NCBI GenBank assembly: GCA_963681505.1
Contig: OY811991.1
Coordinates: 4,278,387-4,342,386, forward strand
Direction: 5' to 3'
Length of the DNA stretch: 64,000 nucleotides
DNA from: Eunapius fragilis
Lineage: Eukaryota > Porifera > Demospongiae > Spongillida > Spongillidae
Part shown: piece by piece, positions 34,301-46,300 of the stretch
Layout of the letters: each line of letters opens with the position of its first letter
Numbering within the stretch: position 1 is the stretch's first letter
Notes under the pieces: model-generated
What the model was told of the DNA's origin: nothing
What the model saw: the letters and a program-made list of their open reading frames with translations, nothing else
The model's database searches: none
Program-made: the position numbers and the translations under genes

Positions 34301-37300
34301 CTGTGAGCATGGAGCATTCAAGCAGCATTAACGTACTTTTTGTTTACGAGTAGCGACCACACATTCAACAGGGTATAACGTACTCATTTCTTCGCTGAGT
34401 TAAATGATTGCAAGGTAGTTACATTAACCATTAATTAATTCCGTTTTTTTATTATTATTAGAGACAATATATAGGTCATAATTGCAGACAACCTATAGAC
34501 CTCATTCACAGCATGGTCTAGCCAGAGAATCAATTCCTGAACTTTGTTGGTCATATAAGAATAGTAATATTGCCCATCTATTCACGACGTTCAGCTCTGG
34601 AAGCCTCAATTCCAACTTCATGCCAATATCACGTTTTCTTTCGGTAGATGCTCTCTTCTCTCTAGCATACTCCTGCAGTAACTCCAGCCTGTACTCTGTC
34701 ATCATGATGTCAGCTGGAGCATCCCATCGGTTGCTGGAGAATTAGTTTCTTTTTGCATCATCGTTGTGCTTCTCCACTCCTGAATAGGATTGGATGGTAA
34801 ACTGCACATGCAGATGATTGATGTACAAACCTTGACAGGAGAACTGTTTCAAGTTTCCATACTGCTGTATAACGTTTGGGGTATGATATACCATCACATG
34901 CATATATGGAGTTACATATTTTCTTTGGTGGCTTTCTTCTTCAATACTAAGGAACAGTTCTATCCATTGCTTGGCCTGTATACATGCAGTATGCATGTAT
35001 TTTTCAACACACTTGTGTATAATGTAATTTACTACACAGCATGTACCTTTTGATGGATAACATCTGCAGCATTTGGTGGAGGTGGTGATGCACAGGAAAT
35101 CATAGTGTAGAGGTCATCAAAATCCTTAGCAATAAATTAGTATGAATAAAGTTGCCATTTTGCGGTATGCACATGATACCTTCCACTTTTGGCAGCAGGG
35201 CACTTGGTAGAGGGATATCTTTCATCTTGGGAGGAAGAAGCTTGTGGACAGAGAAATGCAAAATTAGGCAATCCGTGTATATACTGATAGTCTTAGTACC
35301 TTCAGAACCTTCTTTTTACTTTCACCTGTTAAGGACGTCCACTCGTGACACCAGTACTTGTCTCTGACTGTCTGCAACATGTTTATTAATATATACCCAC
35401 CTTCATGTCTGAAGACAAAAGGAGTTCAATTTGAAAGCGAACGCCATTCACAGTGACATATCCCATATGCTGAAGGTGGTTAATCTCAGCAAAGGTTGCA
35501 GCAAAAGCTTGTGATATAATCTCATAATCTTCACCTCCTTTCACTACTGCAAGGGTGTGGTTGCCTACATATTTATTCCATAGTTGCTCTTTAATATTTA
35601 TATATGTTATACTTACCTGGTCCAGTTCGGTATCTCCCTGATGGCACCAGAATAGCGTAGGATAAGAGTGTGAAACTTGAACTCCTCGAAAACTTGGCAC
35701 CGTCACCAGAAATCCCAACTGTAATTTTGCGGTCAGGCACAAACATTGTAGAGTCCTCTGATATCTGTGATGTTAAGAATAAAAACACATGTGCAAATAA
35801 AACGGGCTTACCATTTTTGATATTTTCTTCGCATAAAATTTCTTCAAATGGTCGATAAGCTCCCTCAAACCCATCAATACGATTAAGTGTCATAAGCTCC
35901 ATTCGTGCTTTTTTATTCCATGACTCCTAGGTAAGTCTGGAAAAATCATAGGCAGTTGGTGGTAAAAGCTGTCGCTAACCCCAAACTTATCCAGGAGATA
36001 CAAAACCCACAGATTGGAGCAGCTGTCCAGGGTATTCACACCTTCTGCATCTGGGGATAGCGCTATGCTGATACTTTTGCCGGCACTTGTATGGACTTTC
36101 AGAGAATCTGCAATTAGCCCATATGACGGCAGGAATTCCAAAGCTTCATGTGCACTCTTTTCGACTTCACATATCTTCCTTCTAGTGTGCCTGCTGCTTA
36201 CGTCATCAATTTTGCTTCAGTGCTGTGAATTCTGCGATGTGAATAATTCATGCGCTCCAGCTAATTCCTCTTGCATATCTTGTATTTGAACTAAAAGCTC
36301 CTCTATAATTGAAACAGTTTCTGCTAACAGAATGTTTGCTTCGTCCCACTCCACCTGCAGTTGGTTCGCAGACATAACTTCCCCCTTTTGTATTACTTTC
36401 TTTGTGTAGCCAAGTTGTAACTCCTCTCTCTTTCGACCTCTTGCTCTTCGCATTTTAGAGCACATAGCAAGCGATCGATTGTATAATTGTGTTTGCAAAC
36501 TCAGCGCCTCATGGATCGAAAGCAATCGCATCTCCCTCGATTCGTTCGTTGACTACCGCTACAAAGTTCGTTTCCGTACTCCGAGCATTGGCCCATCAAG
36601 TAAACGGTTAGGTATTAATACTGAAGAAACACCATCCGATCCATCAGACCCTTGAACTGTTACCACTAGCATCTCCAGCGGAGGCAGCATATCTCTGAGT
36701 AGCTTCTCTTGCTGCAATCATCGAGCTCAAGACCTAGTTCTGCACTGTGATCTAATGATTCCATCTTTATTATCAATTCACACTCTCGCACTCTCAAGAA
36801 CAGAATGAACCAAAAATATAGCAAATGCAATTTGCGATGATACACACATATATATATATATAGTGTAATTTATTAATCACTAGAAAATCTGTCTGCATGC
36901 ATGGTCCGTTCAAGCAGGACCATAGCAACTGCTACAGCCTCTACGGCCAAAGTCGTACAGGTTTTTGGCCAGAGCATAAGTTATTGATGAAAAATTATTA
37001 ATCAATTTGAAAAATTCATTGTGACGTGGGTAGCGGCTGGTATGAATTGTGCTTCAGATCTAGAAACCTTCAGAACACCAATCATGGGCGATGCGCCAAA
37101 TCAGCCGGCGAGAAATTAAATCCAACATCTTTGATCAAATTTTTTAGCTTGAATGAGCATAGGTTAGTGGTGTTCGGAAAGTTTTGACGACATCGTGCCA
37201 TTCTAAGATTGTAACTGTTGCATGTGCTATTGTCATATTTATCAAAGCGAATCATCTGGTTTAATAGTTAATAGCCTGCGCTATTTAAAAGCAGTTTCAT

Positions 37301-40300
37301 GACTTCAGAATAAATTTGTAGCAGAGCTTCTAGGACAGAGCCCCAGACCCCGATTGGGTAGCTTACAGCGCTCACTCATACCCCCTAGTTGGGGCGGGAA
37401 GGGTACCCCCTCCCGCACCCACCCCAACTATCTTGGCCACGCCTCCACCATTAGCCATACAGGTTTTACTCCCATTCCTACTTTATACTATTTAAAAAAA
37501 GGCATCAGCCATTAATGAAGCTGACAAACACACCCAAGACACATTATCCTGTACTGAGGGACATGTGAATAACAGCTTCTAGTGTTTGGATACCATTGTA
37601 GAGTGCATAGGTCATATACTTGGGGGAGGGGTGAAGGGGGGGGGGGTCCCGAGGTATGTAACTAGATATTTGTATCCTCTGACTTCAGCAATAGACAGTT
37701 ACTGTTTTCCTATATTGAGAGACATGTGGAGAACAGCCTCTAGTGTTTGGATACCATTGTAGAATGCGTGGGTCATGCTTCTATAGATGTTAATTGTTAC
37801 GGGGTGTTCTTTCATCGAATGTTTGCACCCGCTCCCAAGGAAACCATCAAAGCACACCCAAGATATGCTGTTTGCACGTTGGGACCACTTATAGCCATAG
37901 ATAAGTTTCAGCCCCGGCTGGAATGACGGCTGACTACTGGGACCTATGCGTATAGGCTAATACGGACGTAAGGGGGGGGAGGGGGGGGGGGGGGGGCCTA
38001 TGGCAGAATTGCTGCGCTAGAGCTCTAGTTTCAGACTAACAGTAACACTTAGGTTTTACTTGTTTTTCAGTAGGCAGAGGACTAGTAACTACATGTACGT
38101 ATTGAGATTCACCAACATTAAGCACATTGCCATGTCTGAATAAGCGAACATACAAGTCGTGCATGACTGGCCATGCCACGTATGTGCATGAGATCCTTTT
38201 GTGAGTGAATAGTCCCTGCAAGAATAGGGCCAAGCACCTGTAGATCTACATGTATACATGTATAACCTAAACTCTATTACTAGTAGCTATTTAAAATATG
38301 TGGTTATTAAGTATCTTCATTATACGGCTAAATTGTAGTGATGAAGTAGTAGTGGTCATACACTTGAATTTGGAATTATGTGTGCACATGGGAAGTAGAA
38401 AAAAGTTGGTAAAGTACATAGCCTGATAGTTCTAGCTTTGTTGGCCACTCTACAAACAAGAGTAGATGGTCCACGCGAAAAACCTACAATGAAAACGAGA
38501 GATAAATGTCAAGTCAGCCATTGAAAAGTACACAATAAGGCAAACCCTCGTGTGGAATTTACTGCGCGCACATTTTTACGGAACAAAATATATACAAAAT
38601 ATGGGATTGTACCCACTCTATCACTTAAACATCTGCAAACGTAGCTAGAAGACTTTAGCACAAAAGTGTGAGTGATTGTTGGAAATTCTCCATAGACATC
38701 CTGTACAATTATTTAACTATGCAGAATTCAAATTATTTATGTCCTCTATTTCTGGCCACGGTATGGGGTACTTAAGCAGTTGTGATGTACTCGAGGGTAT
38801 CTTTTGCTACACTGATATAATTGTGCTGTGTAAGTGTCCACTCTGTCGGGAGGGCTTCCAGCATTCGTGGCGCAACCTTTACAAAAATGATCCTTCTAGG
38901 ATAAAGGTATCTAAATCATTATTTGGGATCATTGCAGTGAAAAGAAACCTAATGCAATATCATAAAAATTTCCATAAAGGGTATGTGTGCAATGAAATTA
39001 TATGTCATGATGGGCAAACTGAAGTTGCAGGTGACCTAGGTATGTCTGTGAACATAATTTGCAAACTAAAGAAAAACATGTGGTAAAGTCCGTTTTTGCT
39101 GCATGATCTCATAAATCTGCAACCGTTAAACACTTTTTAATCTCCTACACTCAAAGTAAACTAATTAGAGTGTTACGTTTTTATCACTAGTTCAGTAGTT
39201 TAAAAGGACTGTTTTCGTTGTTTTAATGTGTATCAATGTTGCCTGATCACCACGTTTTGTCAGAATTGGATACTGTAATAATATTGCCACGTACGGCTCA
39301 AAGCGGCTGCATAGGACCTTATGGGAAATGTATATTGGCTTTGCTGGACAACATGCCAAGGGGTTTCTAGGCATTCTATTATTTGAACTGACATATTATG
39401 GCAGATCCCATTTTGGTTTGGGGGTGGAACGAAGAACTACTCGAAGCGCACAGACAAAAAGAAAACATATACCTCAACATACCGCCTCCAATATGTACGG
39501 CTGCTTCTAAACCGCGCAAGTCAACCTCTTAATCCCCAAACAATAAAAAAGATAGTAGATAGCTCTAGCCTTCCTTTGAACCACAGTTTGTTGATACAGG
39601 TACATGTTTACTGGTCCGGCATTTGGATACAAATATATACTTTCGGCAAACGCCCACACCCGCATTTAGTTTCTTCACATTCTACCCAAAAGTATATTAT
39701 ATCCACAACGGTTAAAAAATTGATTTAATCAATCCTCTATCACTTGACTGTCGTTGCTGGAAAAATGGCCTAGAATGGTTCTACCAGTTGGGAAGGGTTA
39801 GAATTCAAAGATCGGTTCATTAATCAAATTTTAATTTTGCCATTTCAGCCATGCCTTAATCTTCATGAGAACCCATTGGGTTAAATTCTATCTAGTATCT
39901 CCGCCTACAAGTGTTGTAAGTGTCACGTTTGGCACATGCACAGAGGAGTTCTGTAGTCAATTTAGTGTTCTGATCATTTCAATATTTAGTCACTTGCAGA
40001 ATGAAACTCCAATTTTTTTTCATAAACAGAAGCTGTTCATTGTCCTTACATTAAAAAAAAGTCTTGTTCTGGGAACCACAGAAGGTTAAATGGAAAGACG
40101 CCATTTTAAAATTCTTCATGGTTGATTTTAGCACTAATTAGAAGTAAGTGTTGTTTCAAGGGTATTACATAATACTGTCCTCAGCTATCACAACTATTAC
40201 AAATGGTGTTGGTAATAAAAAATGATTTTTAGTAAATCAAAATTGCGTATTTATTGGGAACTATATGGGATCAAGGCTTAGGTAAGCGTGCTCGTTTATA

Positions 40301-43300
40301 CTGTCATAAGTGGTTAAAGCTCATTGTTTGTTTTCAAAAAAGCAACAATCAGCCCAACCAGCCATTGATGAATCACCGGCGGCCTCTGCTCAGGAACTTC
40401 TACAGGCACCGGCCCAAGAAGCTGGCGTACCAGGTGTCCCCGGCGAACTTGAACCCTTAGACGACGATGTACCGGTGGTCCCTGAACTTCGGTGGTAGCT
40501 GAACTTTGGTGGTAGCTGGCGTACCACTAGCTGAACCACCCTAGCCGGCGTATCTAGCCTGCATACTGCCTGAACAGGTTCAGGTGGTATGCCGACTACG
40601 GGTGGGACCTGGTATGACGTTGTCTAAAGGAAGTTCAAGGACCACCAGTACGTCGTTGTCTAAGGGTTCAAGTTTGCCAGGGACCACCAGTACGTCAGCT
40701 TCTTGAGCCGGTGCCTGTATAAGTTCCTGAGCAGTGGCCGCTGGTGATTCATCGACGGCTGGTTGGGCTGGTTGTTGCATTTTATTCCCAATGAAAAGAA
40801 CATTGAGCTTTAACCACTTATGTCAGTATAGATGAGCACGCTAACCTAAGCCTCGATCTCATAGTTCCCAAGGAATGCGGAATTTTGATTTACTAAAATA
40901 CCAACACCATTTATAATTGATGTGATAGCTGAGGACAGTATTATGTTATACCCTTGAGATGTATCTAAACAACACTTACTTCTAATTAGTGATAAAATCA
41001 ACCATGAAGAAATTAAAAATGGCATCTTGCCATTTAACCTTCTGTGGTTCCCAGAACTAGACAATACTCAGACTTTTTTTGTAAAAATATATGGACAATT
41101 AACAGCTTCTGTTTATGAAAAAGTAGCTTCATTCTGCAAGTGATCTAAATATTGAAAACCGTGCTGTATAAACATTTATTCTTTAACCCTTTAGCCTCTT
41201 CCATAAAAACATATTATAGTCGGGTTGTACACTAAGAGAGCATCAATGTGATGCCAAATATAGCCATACACGTTCTGTGAGTAGGGAGTTATGACTCTTC
41301 AAAGTAGAAAACAATTAATTATTCATGATGGTGTTATATTGTAAACATTCGCATTATTATGTGTTAAAGTAGCATCGATATTGGGTTAAACAAATATGAG
41401 CATTAACACAAAAATCTAAAGCATAGCATCCAATTTGAGTCTGGGATGACCCGTAAACATACTTCCAGAGTAGCTTTTAGGATTTACAGTCATAGTACGT
41501 TCAAGCTGAAAATGAGTGGTGCTATGCAATGTTATTATTTTACATGAAACTCAAATAATTGTGTGACACATGCTTATGATGCATAATTACCTACCTCCTG
41601 CATTTACCTTGATTGAGAATGTGATTTGTGCTTTCAAACTATGTTTCATTATTCAATACAAGGTTGTAGTGTTCCATAAAGAATGTTTAAGTAAATTGCA
41701 ATAGTAATAATTGTCCACATGTTATTGTATTGTAGTAACTTTGACAAGGCCATTCAAGAATCATTTTCAATGCTGATTGAAGAAATAAACAAGACGATAC
41801 AAACCACTCGGAAGGGCCATGCAGTTGATCTAATCAAAACAGTCATTCCTATTACTCTTTTGGCATACAGTACACATAGTGGGATGAATGAAAATCTATT
41901 AGATAGTGCATTATATCGTCAGCTGGCATCACTAATAGAGGTCTGGATCACAAGCAAAGATATGGTTGGACATCCATCGTTTGGTGGTTATGAAGACGCA
42001 TTCTTCACTTCTTGGAAAGGAATGAATGAACTGAAAGTAAATAAATCTAATTAGAAATTAGCCCTATAGGATCCATGTCACATCCTATTATTGTATCCCA
42101 ATTATAGCTGTGGCAAGAAGTCTTAAACGTTGAAATGGATTGTTCAGTGACTGGAACAATTATAGAGATGTGGTATTCTGTGCTTTGTGAGCAAATTAAG
42201 AAACGGATATATAAGGTAAATCATATCCCCTATGGAGTGTGTACATTGTAGAAGTACATGAATCCTATTCTATTCTATAAACAGCTGAAGGAGAAAGCAA
42301 AGTTGAAGCTTGTTTGCTATGTTGATGAATTGTCAGACATACACACTTTGCTAGTGAATATAGTCTTTCAAATTGGAGCTGAAGCAATTGATGCAATATA
42401 TGTTCAAGTGAGTGTTATCTGAGGTAAATACCTTTAATGCTAAAACGTAGACGCATATCATCTATGCGTAGACGATTATATGTAGTATCGTATATATCGC
42501 TGGAGTAAAGTTTAAAATGCTGCCCACATGTTCTTAATCTGGTTGGCTCAGTAAGAAAATGAATAGTTTTTGGAGGATATTAATACCCGAAAATTGCTCT
42601 AAGTAACGTTTACGGGTAGATGATTTTGACCGATTTCGTGTACGTGTAGATGGTCTGTCGATTAACATTAACTCGATTAAAAAAAACGTCTGGAGGTATG
42701 TTTGTGCCAAACGGTGTTTTAAATTTCAAATAATATACATGTATATTCAATGCAAGCTATTAGCATTTACATATCATAGCATTACTGTGCAAAAATGCCC
42801 ATTAAAAAATTAAAGTCATTAAAAACAGCATGATATATCTCCAGGATGAACAAGCCTTATCTTTGTATGGATTCTCCATACACAAAAGCTGCTACTGTCT
42901 TGAGCAGTGAGGATTATTACAATGATAAATTAATCATGAATGTTAATGATTCAGAACTCTTCCAAGGGGGCATGGGTGTGTGCATTGCATTGTTTTTACA
43001 TTACTTATCACAGGGTGGAAAGCAGGCATTGGATTATATAGAAGAATTGGCGCAGAATGGATCAATCAGAATTGGAAATCTGATTAGTCGCATCCTTGTA
43101 AAGAAATATCCATCTCGTGCTGACAGTAAATATGAGGTGACATTTGATGAATTGATTGAATGGGACTTCTGGCCTTGTTTCATCAGAATATCATGTGAGA
43201 AAGATTTATGCTGACATGCATTCATCGCAAATTATAGTAAAATCAAGGGCTGAGTCTATAATAAGGATTCTACTGTAAGAATTGGTTGCTATGTACATTT

Positions 43301-46300
43301 GTGTGGGCAGGCGGTCATTATTATTGGTACTAAAGGTTGTTAAGTATGCGTTGCTATGTACATTTTTATAGGCAGGTGGTCATTACTATTGTTACTATTG
43401 GTTGCGAGATATGCATTGCTATTTATACATCAAACCTGCAAGTGTAGATGCGGGACCAAGTATATATAGTTTATGCTGACGTACATACATCACAAGTTAT
43501 AGTATTTGACAGCTTTCGTTAATGAGCAAAATATACAAGCTTGTTCTTAATTTATAGATGGATGATGCAAACATATGTCAATTAATGTTTAATCTCCCGC
43601 AATCCTTATTTAAGGATGGCCATCCTTAGATAAGGATGATGACCACTTTCTAAATGATGTACACTTTATGCTTTGTTTTATATTAGTGATTCACTAGATT
43701 CAAGATCATGCAGATCAGCGATACTGCCGTGATTAAAACAGGTTGCTTGCTCAAAAACCAGTATTACAGTGTAAATACGGCGAAACCACCATTTGCCATT
43801 GGCGATATAGTAGTGAGCAAATTTACTTTGTATGACGTATGGCAAGGAAGGACAGGTTTCTGGTAGCTCTAGGAGTAAAATGTACACTGACAGATAGAGC
43901 TGTGGAACAATATCCACGGCTTCAACAATCTACGCTCACCTACCGGCCAGTTACTTCCAAACTGAGATCGAAGCGCGTCAAGCTAAGCACCCTGCTTAGA
44001 TACCGAGGGAGCACAGAAAGTGACGGATGTAGTTCCTCACTACGGATGGATGACATACATGTAGGCCCAGGTCAGCAGGTGACTAAAGCGGCAGCACTGC
44101 ATGATTCGTCAAATGACAGTGACAACGACAGCAACAGTAGGGTTAAGCAATGGTGTGGTCCCTTTGAGTCTAATTAATTGGGGCTAAACTCCACTAAGCT
44201 CAAACACATATCGTATGCCAATTGGCAACGCTTCCTAGATCTCCCCTCCCCCCCAACCCCCCGAATGCACTATTGTACATGGTGCTGTACTCTGTACTCA
44301 ATGATAGGACTAGAAGGCACACCGTTTGATGGAGCGGCGGCAGAACACTCGCATGCAGTGCACGTGTTTTAGTGAGGCTAGGGTACATCCATGCTGGCGT
44401 TTGAACAGAAGAGAGCATCTACATGATCAGTACGCGTCATTGTACAAATGCTTGATATTAATTTTGAAGTGTTATGGTGTAAATAAGCATAACTTATTAA
44501 CCACAATGTATTTCTTCGGTTGTGAGTATAGCTGGATCAACTGGCTATCAGAGAAAATCAAGTGTTTTAAACTATTGTGGTTTTTATGGTCATTAATCTC
44601 TACTGTTGTGATCCTTATTTAAGGATGGTGTCAATCCTTTAATAAGGATGTGCCACTTCCTCCCTGTTTTACCACATGGACATTGATCATATAAAGTTTG
44701 TTATGGAGGCTAATCAGTATGCAATTGACCAATAGCATTTATTTTATCTTACTTGGTTAGCAAGAATATACAACGTAAAAGATGATCCTTATTTAATGTT
44801 TAATCTCCAGGGAAAAATCCTTATTTAAGGATGTCATTATCCTTAAATAAGGATCAACTTTTACATTGCATATTTTTGCTAACCAAGTAAGTAAGATAAA
44901 ACAAATGGTATTGGTCAATTGTATACTGATTAGCCTCCATAACAAACGTTAAATGATCAATGTTAATGTGGTAAAACAGGGAGGAAGTGGCACATCCTTA
45001 TTTAAGGATTGACACCATCCTTAAATAAAGATCACAACAGTAGAGATTATTGACCATAAAACCCACAAAATTTTTAAAAATCTTGATTTTCTCTGATAGC
45101 CAGTTGATTCAGCTATACTCACAGCCAGATTCATTGAAGAAATAACTTGTGGTTAATAAGTTATGCTTATTTACACCATAACCACTTCAAAATTAATAAT
45201 ATCCAGCATTTGTATAATGACGTGTACTGATGTAGATGCTCCCTTCTGCTCAAACGCCAGCGTGCAGGACGTACCTTAGCCTCACTGAAACCACGTGCAC
45301 TGCATGTGGTTGTTCTGCCGCCACTCCATCGAACAGTGTGCTTTCTAGTCCTATGATTGATTGAGTACAATACCATGTAGAATGGTGCGTTGGGAGGGGG
45401 AGGAATGGGAAATCTAGGAAGCGTTGTCAATTGGCATACGATATGTGTTCGAGCTTAGTGGATCTTAGCCCCAATTAATCAGACTCGAGAGGAGACCACT
45501 CCATTGCCTAGGCCTACTGTTGCTGTCGCTGTCACTGTCATTTGACGAATCATGCAGTGCCAGTGTGCAGTGCTGCCGCTTTGGTCACCTGGGCCTACAT
45601 GTATGTCATCCATCCGTACTGAGGAACTACATCCGTTGCTTTCTGTGGCTCCCTTTGGCATCTAAGCAGGGTTGCTTAGCTTGATGCTTTTGAGTGTATG
45701 CAATCGCTTCGATCTTTGGATGTACTGGCCGGTAAGTGAGCGTAGATTGTCGAGGCCGTAGATATTGTTTCACAGATCCATCTGACAGTGTACATTCTAC
45801 TCCTAGAGCTACCAGAAACCTGTCCTTCCTTGCCATACGTCGCTTTGAGTTAATTTGCTCACTACTATATCGCCAGCGGCAAATGGCAGTTTCGCCGTAT
45901 TTACACTGTAATACCGGTTTTTGAGCAAGCCAAACCTGTTTTAATTGCGGCAGTATTGCTGATCTGCATGATCTTGAATCTAGTGAATCACTAATGTAAA
46001 ACAAAGCACCAAATTTACATCATTCTTTAAGAAAATGGCCATCATCCTTATTTAAGGATGGCCATCCTTAAATAAGGATTGCGGGAGATTAAACATTAAG
46101 GATAATGACATCCTTAAATAAGGATTTTTCCCTGGAGATTAAACATTAATCATAACTAAATGATGATGCAAACGTCTGTCAATTAATCACAACTAAATGC
46201 ACGGGTTTGATGTATAAATAGCAATGCATATCTAGCAACCAATAGTACCAGTAGTAATGATCACCTGCCTACAAAAATGTAAATAGCAACACAAAATTAA

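Noticed and set aside
45627-46004. Separate functional gene on the minus strand
   Set aside because: It is the inverted-arm counterpart of the frame at 43839-44174 in a foldback; the copies diverge in downstream frame, which suggests decay.
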